From Amycolatopsis sp. CA-230715 (GTDB lineage: Bacteria > Actinomycetota > Actinomycetes > Mycobacteriales > Pseudonocardiaceae): a DNA stretch of 64,000 bases. Every line of letters starts with the position of its first letter. The first letter of the stretch is position 1. A model generated the notes under the pieces. The model was given only the letters and a program-made list of their open reading frames with translations. It did not search any database and was not told the DNA's origin. Both the position numbers and the translations under genes were made by a program. Below, piece after piece: positions 1 through 8,983 of this stretch. The stretch lies in contig NZ_CP059997.1 of the NCBI RefSeq assembly GCF_018736145.1, positions 7,935,501 through 7,999,500 on the forward strand. The letters run 5' to 3'.

Positions 1-136
1 CGGGCTGGACGAAGTGGACGTCCGGCTCGGGGGCGAGCGGACGAAACCTGGGAGTTCGCTGGGAATACTGGCCGGTCCACCGGAGAACGCGCGCCGCTCC
101 CAGCATTTCGTCATCCGGCGTCGGAACGCTGGTGGC

Positions 137-1048
137 ATGAGTGAAACGATCGAGGCACGAGACCTCACCAAGCGCTACGGCGAAACGCTCGCCGTCGACG
201 GGATCACGTTCACCGTCCGGCCGGGGCGCGTCACCGGGTTCCTCGGACCGAACGGGGCAGGCAAGTCCACCACCATGCGCCTCGTCGTCGGGCTGGACGC
301 GCCGACCGCCGGGACCGTGACGGTGGCTGGCCGCCGGTACGCCGAGCTGGACCGTCCGCTGCACACCGTCGGCGCGCTGCTCGACGCCCGCGCGGTCCAT
401 CCGGGCCGGACCGCGACGGGCCACCTGCTCGCGCTCGCGCAGACCGCGGGCATCGGGCGGAAACGGGTCGGCGAAGTGCTCGAGCTGGTCGGCCTGGAGT
501 CGGTCGCGCGGCGGCGGGCCGGAACGTACTCGCTGGGGATGAGCCAGCGGCTCGGCATCGCGGCCGCGTTGCTCGGCGATCCACCGGTGCTGATCTTCGA
601 CGAACCGGTCAACGGCCTCGATCCGGAGGGCATCCGCTGGATCAGGGGGCTCATGCGGGAGCTCGCCGCCGAAGGCCGCACCGTGCTGGTGTCCAGCCAC
701 CTGATGAGCGAGATGGCCCTCACCGCGCAGCACCTGCTGGTCATCGGCAAGGGCCGGATCATCGCCGACACCGGTATCGACGAGTTCCTCGACCGGCACA
801 GCGCGGAAACCGTGCTGGTCCGTGCCGACGACCAGGAGCGGCTCGCGCGGGTGTTGCGCCAGGCGGGCGCGCGGCTCGACATGGACGCCGAAGGGTTGCT
901 CGTCGAAGGGCTCACCTCGGCGGAGATCGGCAAGTTCGCCGCCGCGGACGGCATCGCGCTGGCCGAGCTGACGCCGAAGCGCGATTCGCTGGAGGACGTG
1001 TTCATGGCGCTGACCGGCGACGCCGTCGAGTACGGAGGTGCCGCGTGA
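137..1048 (+). CDS. ABC transporter ATP-binding protein (drug/ABC-2 type)
   Basis: 303-residue ATPase subunit that would energise export with the permease encoded next. Walker A is GPNGAGKST, the signature region reads YSLGMSQRLG, and Walker B runs into DEPVNGLDPEG. The C-terminal ~80 residues match the extension common in ABC-2/antibiotic-type ATPases. The frame stays open upstream to about position 14, but the ATG at 137 is preferred because the upstream residues look like non-coding translation and MSETIEARDLTKRYG is a normal family N-terminus. The stop overlaps the GTG of the permease (GTGA), so the two are translationally coupled. Substrate unknown. The adjacent two-component genes suggest stress- or drug-responsive control (inference). 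Confidence 0.9.
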   Translation: MSETIEARDLTKRYGETLAVDGITFTVRPGRVTGFLGPNGAGKSTTMRLVVGLDAPTAGTVTVAGRRYAELDRPLHTVGALLDARAVHPGRTATGHLLALAQTAGIGRKRVGEVLELVGLESVARRRAGTYSLGMSQRLGIAAALLGDPPVLIFDEPVNGLDPEGIRWIRGLMRELAAEGRTVLVSSHLMSEMALTAQHLLVIGKGRIIADTGIDEFLDRHSAETVLVRADDQERLARVLRQAGARLDMDAEGLLVEGLTSAEIGKFAAADGIALAELTPKRDSLEDVFMALTGDAVEYGGAA

Positions 1049-1812
1049 ACACCATCCGCGCCGAATGGACCAAGTTCCGCGGCCTGCGCTCGACCTGGTT
1101 CGCCGTCGCCGTGACGATCGTGCTCGGCGTCGTGATCAGCGCGCTCGCCACCTCGGGGCTGGCCAGGTCCTATCCCAGTATGTCGCCGTCCGACCGCGCG
1201 GCGTGGGATCCGACCGTGAACAGTCTCAACAGCATCCTGATCGCCCAGCTCTCGATCGGGGTGCTCGGGGTCCTGATGATCAGCGGCGAGTACGCGACCG
1301 GCTCCATCCAGCCCAGCACGCTCGCGGTGCCCCGGCGCGGCAGGCTTTTCACGGCGAAAGCGGTCGTGGTCACCGCGGTCGTGGCGCTGCTGGGTCAGCT
1401 GCTCGTGTTCACGTCCTTCTTCCTCGGGCAGGCGGTGTTCGCGGACGCGAAAGTGCCGTACGCGACGCTCGATCAGCCGGAGGTGCTGCGTGCGGTGCTC
1501 GGAGGTGGCCTGTTCCTCGCCGCCGTGGGATTGCTAGGCCTCGGGCTCGGGACGGTGCTGCGCTCGACGGCCGCCGCGATCGGCACCCTGGTTTCCTTGA
1601 CGCTGCTGGTGCCGCTCATCGGGCGGACGCTGCCGGAACGGTGGGCGGAGTGGATGACCGCGTACTGGCCGACGGTGGCCGGTCAGCAGGTCTACACCGT
1701 GGTGCCGCCGGACGGTGCCGTCGCGCCGTGGCTGGGATTCGGGCTGCTGTGCGGATTCGTCGCGCTGATCGGTGCGGCGGGGTACGCCGTGATGCGCGTG
1801 CGGGACGTGTGA
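1045..1812 (+). CDS. ABC-2 type transporter permease
   Basis: 255-residue membrane subunit starting with GTG inside the stop codon of the ATPase gene. It opens with the MNTIRAEWTKFRGLRSTW pattern typical of actinobacterial ABC-2 permeases that pair with single ATPases. About six hydrophobic segments are visible (near residues 18-36, 57-77, 108-130, 150-170, 175-195 and 225-245). With the upstream ATPase it should form a complete exporter of two of each subunit. Substrate cannot be read from sequence. Confidence 0.88.
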   Translation: MNTIRAEWTKFRGLRSTWFAVAVTIVLGVVISALATSGLARSYPSMSPSDRAAWDPTVNSLNSILIAQLSIGVLGVLMISGEYATGSIQPSTLAVPRRGRLFTAKAVVVTAVVALLGQLLVFTSFFLGQAVFADAKVPYATLDQPEVLRAVLGGGLFLAAVGLLGLGLGTVLRSTAAAIGTLVSLTLLVPLIGRTLPERWAEWMTAYWPTVAGQQVYTVVPPDGAVAPWLGFGLLCGFVALIGAAGYAVMRVRDV

Positions 1813-1856
1813 ATGCCGCTCGTCAGCCGTATCCGTTGCTGGCATCGTCAACGCAC

Positions 1857-2546
1857 ATGACGACGGCCAGCCTGCTCGTGGTGGAGGACGACCCGACCCT
1901 GCGGGATCTGCTCGTGGCGAGCCTGCGGTTCGCCGGGTTCGAGGTGACCGCGACCGAGAGCGGTACCGAGGCGCTGCGGATCGTGTCGAACGGTCCGCCC
2001 GACCTGGTCGTGCTCGACGTGCTGCTGCCCGATCTCGACGGGTTTTCGGTGCTGCGGCGGATGCGGGCGGGCACGGCGCCGGCACGGGAGGTGCCGGTGC
2101 TGTTCCTCACCGCGCGCGACGCGGGGGACGACAAGGTGGCCGGGCTGTCCGCCGGTGGTGACGACTACGTGACCAAGCCGTTCCGGCTCGACGAGCTGAT
2201 CGCCCGCATCCGGGCGATCCTGCGGCGGACCGCGGGCGCCACGCCGGAAGTGCTGTCCGCGGGCGATCTCGTGCTCGACCCCGCCGCACGGCTCGTCACG
2301 CGTGGCGGTGAGCCGATCTCGTTGTCGCCGACCGAGTTCACCCTGCTGCGGTTCCTGGTGGAGAACGCCGACCGGGTGCTGGACCGCGCGCAGATCCTGC
2401 ACCGCGTGTGGCACTACGACTTCGGCGGCGACGCGAGCATCGTCGAGTCCTACATCAGCTACCTGCGGCGCAAGGTCGACAACCGGGAGCCGAAGCTGAT
2501 CCACACCGTCCGCGGGGTCGGGTACGTGCTGCGCAGGCCGCGATGA
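1857..2546 (+). CDS. Two-component response regulator, OmpR/PhoB family
   Basis: 229-residue DNA-binding response regulator. The receiver domain has the acidic pair in VVEDDPTLRD, the phospho-acceptor Asp in VLDVLLPDLDG and the conserved Lys in TKPFRLDEL. The C-terminal winged helix carries the usual recognition region ending in RGVGYVLR. The frame is open upstream as far as 1038, overlapping the permease, but the ATG at 1857 begins a canonical receiver domain. Its stop overlaps the ATG of the sensor kinase (ATGA). Resembles actinobacterial MprA/TcrA-type regulators. The 44-nt gap after the permease suggests it may share a transcript with the ABC genes. Confidence 0.93.
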   Translation: MTTASLLVVEDDPTLRDLLVASLRFAGFEVTATESGTEALRIVSNGPPDLVVLDVLLPDLDGFSVLRRMRAGTAPAREVPVLFLTARDAGDDKVAGLSAGGDDYVTKPFRLDELIARIRAILRRTAGATPEVLSAGDLVLDPAARLVTRGGEPISLSPTEFTLLRFLVENADRVLDRAQILHRVWHYDFGGDASIVESYISYLRRKVDNREPKLIHTVRGVGYVLRRPR

Positions 2547-3946
2547 ATCGGCTGTCACTGCGGGCGCGGGTCCTGGTCATCTCGATGACGCTGCTGGTGG
2601 CCGGGATGACCGCGGGCACGGTCGCGGTACTGGTCGCGTTGCGGAAACCGTTGGTGGAACGGGTGGACGCGCAGGTGACCGCCGAAGCGAGCGCGCTGGC
2701 CGCGCTGCCGAGGGCGTTCGTCCAGCCGTTCGTGACGGCCGCTCCCGCCCAGGGCTCGAGGACCACGCTCGACGACCTGTACCTCGCCTACCTCACGGCG
2801 GACGGGCGCCTGACGTTGTCCGTGCGCGGAGCCTCGGCACCCGCACTGCCCGCGTTGGACCGCGGGGCGGTGGCGGCCCGGCACGGTCAGCCGTTCGAAG
2901 TGCCGGGCTGGCGGGTGCTCGCGCTCCCCGCCAAGGATGGGGGCGGCAGCGTGGTCGCGGCCAACTCACTGTCCTCAGTGGACGAAACGGTGAGTCGTGT
3001 CCGGTTGACCTGCCTGCTGGTCGGCGCCTGCCTGCTCGCCGTGCTCACCGCAGCGGGCTGGTTCTGGCTTCGGGCGGGGCTGCGGCCGTTGCGCCGCATC
3101 GAGGAGACTGCGGCCGCGATCGCCGGTGGCGACCTGTCACGGCGCGTTCCGTTCACCGCCGCACCGGCGACGGAGGTGGGCAGGCTGACGACCTCGTTGA
3201 ACGGGATGCTGGCCCAGATCGAAGCGGCCGTGGGGGCGCGGATCCGATCGGAGGAGCGGCTGCGCCGGTTCGTGGCGGACGCGAGCCACGAGCTGCGCAC
3301 CCCGCTCGCCGGGATCAGCGGGTTCGCGCAGCTCTACCGGATGGGCGGCGCCGAGATCGACACGACGATGGACCGCATCGAGCGCGAATCCGTGCGGTTG
3401 ACCGGTTTGGTGGACGATCTGCTGTTGCTGGCGCAGCTCGACGAGCGGGGGGTGGAGCTGCGGCGCGCGCCGATGGACCTGCGGGCGCTCGCCGCGGACG
3501 CGGTGCACGATCTGCGCGCGCTGGATCCGGCGAGGCCGGTCCGGCTCACCGGCCCCGGTGCCGCCGCCGATCCGGAAACCGCGCCGGTGCTCGGCGACGA
3601 ATCCCGGCTGCGGCAGGTGGTGAGCAACCTGGTGGGCAACGCGATCGCGCACACCCCGGCGGGCAGCGCGGTGCGGGTGGGCGTCGGCACCGGTGGCGGC
3701 GACGCGGTGCTGGAGATCGCCGACACCGGACCTGGACTGCCCGCGACGCGGGCGCGGCTGGTGTTCGAACGGTTCTACCGCTCGGACGGCTCACGCGCCC
3801 GCGCCGCGGGACGGCACGGTGGTGCGGGCCTCGGCCTCTCGATCGTGTGGTCGCTGGTCACCGCGCACGGCGGTACGGTCGAACTGGACACCGCACCGGG
3901 ACAGGGCGCCACGTTCCGGATCAGGTTGCCGGTGGCACCGCGCTGA
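2543..3946 (+). CDS. Sensor histidine kinase (HAMP, HisKA, HATPase)
   Basis: 467-residue membrane kinase partnered with the preceding regulator. It has an N-terminal membrane segment (about residues 8-30), an extracytoplasmic domain of roughly 120 residues, a second membrane segment (about 150-173), HAMP, then the phosphorylated His in ADASHELRTPLAG. The ATP-binding domain shows an N box (NAIAHTP), G1 (DTGPGLP) and G2 (GAGLGLSIVW). The start ATG at 2543 overlaps the regulator stop. The sensory domain is not recognisable, so the signal is unknown. The gene ends inside a perfect hairpin that serves as terminator. Confidence 0.92.
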   Translation: MNRLSLRARVLVISMTLLVAGMTAGTVAVLVALRKPLVERVDAQVTAEASALAALPRAFVQPFVTAAPAQGSRTTLDDLYLAYLTADGRLTLSVRGASAPALPALDRGAVAARHGQPFEVPGWRVLALPAKDGGGSVVAANSLSSVDETVSRVRLTCLLVGACLLAVLTAAGWFWLRAGLRPLRRIEETAAAIAGGDLSRRVPFTAAPATEVGRLTTSLNGMLAQIEAAVGARIRSEERLRRFVADASHELRTPLAGISGFAQLYRMGGAEIDTTMDRIERESVRLTGLVDDLLLLAQLDERGVELRRAPMDLRALAADAVHDLRALDPARPVRLTGPGAAADPETAPVLGDESRLRQVVSNLVGNAIAHTPAGSAVRVGVGTGGGDAVLEIADTGPGLPATRARLVFERFYRSDGSRARAAGRHGGAGLGLSIVWSLVTAHGGTVELDTAPGQGATFRIRLPVAPR

Positions 3947-3987
3947 CACGAGTCCATTGAGGACAGATCCTCAATGGACTCGTGTCA
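3944..3987. terminator. Perfect bidirectional hairpin terminator
   Basis: A 20-bp perfectly paired stem (arms 3944-3963 and 3968-3987) with a 4-nt CAGA loop. It contains the TGA of the sensor kinase at its left edge and the TGA of the convergent secreted-protein gene at its right edge. There is no U tract, which is usual for actinobacterial terminators. Confidence 0.85.
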
Positions 3988-4854
3988 CGGGTTGGTGGTC
4001 ACGTGAAAACCGGCGCCGTAGACGCCGGGGTGCGCGGCGTCGCGGGCGCGCAGGTCGGCGAGGATGTTCGCCGAGCTGGTGTAGACGTACGGCGGCACGC
4101 CAAGCGCCCTGGCCTTGGTGATGCCCGCCCACGGACCGGCCGCCTGGAACTTGGTGCCCTCCGAGGGGTAGTCGCTGCCGGGGACGTGCCAGATCGCCGG
4201 GCCACCGGAGTCGTTCGCCTTGTGCTGGGCCCACGACTGGTAGATACCGTTGGTGTTGGCGGTGACGCGGCCGTACCAGACGCCGAGCTGTCCCGACACC
4301 ACCAGCTCGTTGTTGTTGTTGTTCGCCGCCGCGCCGAGGAGTCGTTCCTCGTTCAGCGGCGGGTTCAGCGCGTTGGGGCTGGGTTGCCCGTCGGGAACCT
4401 CCAGCTGGCCCGTCTCCTTGAGCCACGGTCCCTGCGAGGACGGCGTCACCGCGGGCACCAGCTCGATGATCATGTAGTCCTTGGTGGCGTGGCCGATCGA
4501 CGACCCTTCCGGGTCCTTGAAGTAGCGCACGTACCCGATGGGGCCGAAGCCGACGTCGCCGCGGTCGTAGACCGGCTGGACGTTCTCCGGCAGGTCCCGG
4601 TCGGCGTACCGCTTGTCCTGGATGCAGTGCCCCGCCGAGATGGCGATCTTCCGCGCCTGCTTGTCGGTGCCGACGGCGCCGATCGTGCAGAACACGTCCG
4701 GGTTGTCCGGGCTGAAGAGGATCTGCATGGAGTTGAAGACGCGCTTCCCCGGTTCGGCCGGCGTGGCGTGCGCCGCGGCGGGCAGGATCGCGGTCGCCGC
4801 GAGTACCGCGACGCCCGCCACCTTCGGCAACCAACTGAGTTTCATCCCCACCAT
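3985..4854 (-). CDS. Secreted trypsin-like serine protease-fold protein
   Basis: About 289 residues with a Sec signal peptide (MKLSWLPKV start, hydrophobic core, cleavage near AAAHA). The mature part has chymotrypsin-fold hallmarks: His in SAGHC, a likely Asp in KDYMIIELVP, and Ser in NDSGGPAIW, where the usual GDSGGP has Asn first. A run of five Asn lies near residue 180. Start choice is open: ATG 4854 has AAGGAG only 2 nt away, while the in-frame ATG 4845 gives an ideal signal peptide with the same site 11 nt upstream. It is a single gene convergent with the kinase. The Gly-to-Asn change means proteolytic activity should not be assumed. Confidence 0.82.
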   Translation of the reverse strand: MVGMKLSWLPKVAGVAVLAATAILPAAAHATPAEPGKRVFNSMQILFSPDNPDVFCTIGAVGTDKQARKIAISAGHCIQDKRYADRDLPENVQPVYDRGDVGFGPIGYVRYFKDPEGSSIGHATKDYMIIELVPAVTPSSQGPWLKETGQLEVPDGQPSPNALNPPLNEERLLGAAANNNNNELVVSGQLGVWYGRVTANTNGIYQSWAQHKANDSGGPAIWHVPGSDYPSEGTKFQAAGPWAGITKARALGVPPYVYTSSANILADLRARDAAHPGVYGAGFHVTTNP

Positions 4855-4924
4855 GTCTCCTTCTCGGCGATCGGATTCGCGCGCGAAGGCTAGCGGTGGC
4901 CGATGAAATCCCGATGAGCGCCGC

Positions 4925-6814
4925 TCAGACCGGGCGGGTGCGGAACCGCATCCGGCAGACGACCACGTTCGTGCGGCGCCGCAGCGCGTGCGCGAGGACC
5001 GCGCCGCGCTGGTTCTGCAGCACCCGCTGCCACGCGTGTTCCGGCTCCACCTCGGGGATGAGGACGAACACCTGGAGGTCGCGCACCGCGCGGAGGTACT
5101 CGACGAGCGGTGCGGCGAGCCGGTGCCGCTCGTCGTGGAGGCGGACCATGGGGACACCGGGATCCCAGTCCTCCCAAGCGGAAAGGAAAGCGGCCTGCTC
5201 CGCGTCGTCGGGGTGGCCGACGTGTACTGCGATGACCTTGTTGCCGAGCGAAAGCCCGGCGGCGATCGCGTCGCGGGTGAGGCGCGAGACCGTCGCGACC
5301 GGGACCACGACCAGCGATTCGACCGGGCGCGGCGGCGTCGGCCGGTGGCCGAGTTCGAGCCGGGCGCCGATGTGCGCGTAGGAGCGGTGCACCACCTCCA
5401 TCAGCAGGACGAGCGCGGGCAGTGCCACCGCGATGAGCCAGCCGCCCTCGCCGAACTTGGACACGGTGACCACGACCGCGGCGATCCCGGTGAGCAGCGC
5501 GCCGAACCCGTTGAGCGCGGCCTTGCGCGTCCAGCCGCGCGGCCGGTCGGTGAGCCAGTGGCGCACCATCCCGGTTTGGGACAGCGTGAATCCGACGAAC
5601 ACCCCGATCGCGAACAGCGGCACCAGCGAGTTCATCTTCCCGTCGGAGATCACCAGCAGCGCCGCGGAAGTGGCGGTGAGGAACGCGATGCCGTAGCGGT
5701 GCACCGAGCGGTCGGCGCGCAGGGCGAAGGCGTGCGGCAGGTTGTTGTCCTTCGCCAGCAACTGCGCGAGCACCGGCAGCCCGCCGAACGAGGTGTTGGC
5801 GGCCAGCGCCAGCAGCACGACGGTGGCGAACTGGACGAGGTAGTAGCCGAACCCGTCGCCGAGCGACGCCTCGGTCACCTGCGACAGCACGGTCACCCCC
5901 GGCACCGGGCGGATCGCGAACTTTTCGATCAGCGCGGCGATCCCGATCAGCATCACCGCGAGCAGCCCGCCGAGGACGAGTTCCGCGGACTGGGCCCGGC
6001 GCACGCGCGGCTTCCGGAACGAGGGCACCGCGTTCGCGATGGCTTCGACACCGGTCAGCGCGGCGCAGCCGTTGGCGAACGCCTTGAGCAGCAACAGGAT
6101 TCCGACGCTCTGCAGCGTGCCGGTGTGCTGCGCGGCGGTGTTCGGGTCGACCGCGGGCCCGCCGCGGACGAGGCCGACGAGCACGACCACCACGATCGCG
6201 CCGACGTAGACGGCGGTGGGCAGCACGAACGCCCGCGCGCTGTGCGCGATGCCGCGCAGGTTGATCGAGGTGATCACGGCCAGCACGCCGAGGCACAACC
6301 ACGTCGTGTAGGGGAACAGTTCGGGAAAGGCGGAGGTCAGCGCGGCCACGCCCGCGGCGACGGACACCGCGACGTTCAGGACGTAGTCGATGATCAGCGA
6401 CGCCGCGGCCACGAGCGACGTGCGCCTGCCGAGGTGCCGCCGTGCCACCCCGTACGCGCCGCCGCCGTCGGGGAACGCGGCGATCACCTGCCGGTAGGAG
6501 AGGGTGAGCACGACGAGCAGTGCGGCGATCGCGAACGTGACCGGCAGCGTGAACCCGAGGCCGGTGCCACCCGCCAGCGCGAGCACCAGCACGATCGCCT
6601 CGGGACCGTAGGCGACCGAGGCCATCGCGTCGAGCGACAGCGCGGCGAGCCCGCCGACGACCGTCAGCCGGTGCCGCTCACCACGACCTTCCCGCGCCGG
6701 TGCCTCGGACTCGGGTGGCCGGATCGTCGCGGTCACGGGACGCGCACCGTGGGTGTCCACTGTGGATTTTTCGGGTAGCTGGGTGGTTCGGTCGTCCGCA
6801 CATGTCCAGTGCAC
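4925..6814 (-). CDS. APC-family amino acid/cation permease with cytosolic tail
   Basis: Up to 629 residues with about 12 membrane segments. The N-terminal part, LDAMASVAYGPEAIVLVLA, matches APC-superfamily permeases of the large YdaO/KimA-like group. After the last membrane segment there is a cytosolic domain of about 150 residues reminiscent of USP-like tails. Substrate is probably an amino acid or K+; the sequence cannot decide. The start is uncertain: GTG at 6814, 6760 or 6736 are all in frame and none has a clear ribosome site. The membrane domain begins well after 6736, so function is unaffected by the choice. Confidence 0.85.
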   Translation of the reverse strand: MHWTCADDRTTQLPEKSTVDTHGARPVTATIRPPESEAPAREGRGERHRLTVVGGLAALSLDAMASVAYGPEAIVLVLALAGGTGLGFTLPVTFAIAALLVVLTLSYRQVIAAFPDGGGAYGVARRHLGRRTSLVAAASLIIDYVLNVAVSVAAGVAALTSAFPELFPYTTWLCLGVLAVITSINLRGIAHSARAFVLPTAVYVGAIVVVVLVGLVRGGPAVDPNTAAQHTGTLQSVGILLLLKAFANGCAALTGVEAIANAVPSFRKPRVRRAQSAELVLGGLLAVMLIGIAALIEKFAIRPVPGVTVLSQVTEASLGDGFGYYLVQFATVVLLALAANTSFGGLPVLAQLLAKDNNLPHAFALRADRSVHRYGIAFLTATSAALLVISDGKMNSLVPLFAIGVFVGFTLSQTGMVRHWLTDRPRGWTRKAALNGFGALLTGIAAVVVTVSKFGEGGWLIAVALPALVLLMEVVHRSYAHIGARLELGHRPTPPRPVESLVVVPVATVSRLTRDAIAAGLSLGNKVIAVHVGHPDDAEQAAFLSAWEDWDPGVPMVRLHDERHRLAAPLVEYLRAVRDLQVFVLIPEVEPEHAWQRVLQNQRGAVLAHALRRRTNVVVCRMRFRTRPV

Positions 6815-7384
6815 CGTCGTGCACGGCGGCGCGACCGATTCTTGCCGCCGTCACAACGGCGGGCGCGGAAACCTTGACGAACTCTTGACCCGTACCGGTG
6901 CTCGCCGGAGGTGGCTGAGCACCGCGGCCACCAAGTCCGCGGGTGCGCTCAGCGGGCCTCGGGAGCTCGGATTCGCTTGCACGAAATGAGACGACCGATC
7001 GCCGTAAGCCCGCTCGTCGTCGACAAACAAATATGTTCAACCGGTACCGGTCGTACGTTTTCACTGGTGCGAAGTGCTGGCAGGAACAAACGTTTCTCCG
7101 TTATTTCAGATTTATTATCGACGGTCACTGTTGCGACATTTGGGGGATAATTGCGACGAGTTGGCGTCCCTCACAAGTGTGATTGCGCGGTAAGTCGATT
7201 GCGGTTCTTGACACCGGTTTTGCGACCGGAGGAGCGTGGTGAACCGGTCGGCCCGGGGGGCGGTTTTCCGATCAGGACAGATGGGCTGTCTGTGATGTGC
7301 CCCAAGGCCGAGACGAGTGCCCTGTCGCGTCGATTGCGGTTTCGCCAAGGGGCCGCCGATGGGGCGTCGAGGAGGAAAGTTGAA
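6815..7384. other. Long intergenic region between divergent genes
   Basis: About 570 nt without a convincing gene. It should hold the promoters of the APC permease (minus) and the beta-propeller protein (plus). Base composition is visibly more AT-rich around 7010-7150. A TTGACA hexamer occurs at 7208-7213 inside a CCGGT/ACCGG inverted repeat, but no good -10 follows at proper spacing. Open frames here have no family resemblance. Confidence 0.5.
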
Positions 7385-8881
7385 ATGATGGTCCATATTC
7401 GAGACGGGCGAAGAACCCGCGCGGATGGAGGTATTCGGTCGCGCTGGTCACTGCTGCGACTGGCGGTGTTGGTGATCGGTGGCGTGCTGAGCCTGGTCGC
7501 GATGGCCGCGCCGGCGCAGGCGGCGTTCCCCGGCGGCAACGGCAAGATCTTCTTTACCGGTACGAATACGATCTATTCGATGAATCCGGATGGCTCCGGG
7601 GTCACCGCGGTCACCAGCGGGCGGGCTCCGCGCGTGTCCGCGGATGGGACCAAGGTCGCGTTCGAGCGTGGCGTCGGCAATCCCAACCTGCAGATCCACA
7701 CCATGAACCCGGACGGCACCGGTGTCACCCAGATCACGAGCGGTTCCACCGCCGACGGCCAGTCGCTGGCCTGGTCCCCGGACGGCACCAGGCTCGCCTA
7801 CCGGAACGGCGGGACCTTGACGGTCATCAACGCCGATGGCACCAACCCGGTCTCCCTCGGTGTGCTTGGCTTCCAGGTCAACTGGTCCCCGGACGGGTCC
7901 AAGCTCGTCTACAGTTCGTCGTCGAGCACCATCGACACCATCAACCCCGACGGCACCGGGCAGACCACACTGGCCAGCATTCCCGGCCAGAACTTGTACC
8001 ACCCGAACTGGTCCCCGGACGGTACCAAGATCACCTTCTCGGTGTTCAGCTTCGACCCGTTGGGCAATCAGGTGTACACGATGAACGCCGATGGCAGCGG
8101 CCAGACCAACATCGCCGGGAGCAACGAGGACCAGACGTCGGTGTGGTCCCCGGACGGCACCAAGATCCTGTTCACCGACAACGAGGGGCTGCAGGTGATG
8201 AACCCCGACGGCACCGGCAGGACGCGGATCTTCACCAACGACACGTTCTCCGCCACCGCTGAGGACTGGGCCGCGATCCCGTCCCCGACGCCGACGGTCA
8301 CCTCGGTGAACCCGGCTTCCGGCCCGAAGACCGGCGGTACGGTCGTGGCGATCACCGGCACCAACTTCACCGGCGCCACCGCCGTGCACTTCGGCGCCAC
8401 CGCGGCGACCTCGTTCACCGTGAACAGCGCCACCTCGATCACCGCGACCGCACCCGCCTCCGCGGTGGTCGGCGCGGTGGACGTCACCGTCACCACCCCC
8501 GCCGGAACCAGCGCCACCAACCCCGGCGACCGCTACACCTACACCTACAGCTTCACCGGATTCTTCCCACCCGTGGACAATCCGCCCTCGGTCAACGATC
8601 GCAACGCGGGCAGCACGGTGCCGGTGAAGTTCAGCCTCGCCGGTGACCAAGGGCTGGGCATCTTCCCTTCGGGTTCCCCTGCCTCGCAGCAGTACGACTG
8701 CACCACCGGCGCCCCGATCGGTGCGGCGCAGGCCACCAGCGGGGCCTTGAGCTACGACAGCGGCAGTGATCGCTACCAGTACAACTGGACCACCGACGGA
8801 GCGTGGGCCGGTACCTGCCGCCACCTGCAGGTCACCCTCATCGACACCAGCACCCACACCGCGGACTTCCGCTTCCACTGA
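7385..8881 (+). CDS. Secreted PD40 beta-propeller protein with IPT/TIG and PxKF domains
   Basis: 498 residues from the ATG at 7385 (a second ATG at 7388 is possible); AGGAGG lies about 11 nt upstream. A long signal peptide ends near PAQAA. Six TolB/PD40 propeller repeats follow, each with an NPDGTG-type and a WSPDGTK-type motif, covering about residues 50-295. Next is an IPT/TIG immunoglobulin-like domain (about 300-385) and a C-terminal PxKF region (NAGSTVPVKFSL, then the Cys in QYDCTTG and a final HTADFRFH). Probably an extracellular or wall-associated binding protein; ligand unknown. A strong hairpin follows the stop. Confidence 0.85.
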   Translation: MMVHIRDGRRTRADGGIRSRWSLLRLAVLVIGGVLSLVAMAAPAQAAFPGGNGKIFFTGTNTIYSMNPDGSGVTAVTSGRAPRVSADGTKVAFERGVGNPNLQIHTMNPDGTGVTQITSGSTADGQSLAWSPDGTRLAYRNGGTLTVINADGTNPVSLGVLGFQVNWSPDGSKLVYSSSSSTIDTINPDGTGQTTLASIPGQNLYHPNWSPDGTKITFSVFSFDPLGNQVYTMNADGSGQTNIAGSNEDQTSVWSPDGTKILFTDNEGLQVMNPDGTGRTRIFTNDTFSATAEDWAAIPSPTPTVTSVNPASGPKTGGTVVAITGTNFTGATAVHFGATAATSFTVNSATSITATAPASAVVGAVDVTVTTPAGTSATNPGDRYTYTYSFTGFFPPVDNPPSVNDRNAGSTVPVKFSLAGDQGLGIFPSGSPASQQYDCTTGAPIGAAQATSGALSYDSGSDRYQYNWTTDGAWAGTCRHLQVTLIDTSTHTADFRFH

Positions 8882-8897
8882 TCCCCGCCCCAGAAGG

Positions 8898-8932
8898 CTT
8901 CGCGGGGGCAGCGGCCCGCTGCCCCCGCGAAG
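8898..8932. terminator. Hairpin terminator between convergent genes
   Basis: A 16-bp perfect GC-rich stem (8898-8913 paired with 8917-8932) and a 3-nt loop. It sits 16 nt after the propeller gene stop and about 50 nt before the 3' end of the convergent lectin-hydrolase gene, so it can serve both. Confidence 0.85.
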
Positions 8933-8983
8933 TTCGCTCCATCCGTCCACAAAGGAATCGATCAGGACGAGCCCCCGCCCGCG

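Noticed and set aside
7208..7213. TTGACA hexamer as -35 of the beta-propeller gene
   Set aside because: No acceptable -10 at 16-19 nt spacing; the CCGGT/ACCGG repeat overlapping it is short enough to be chance.
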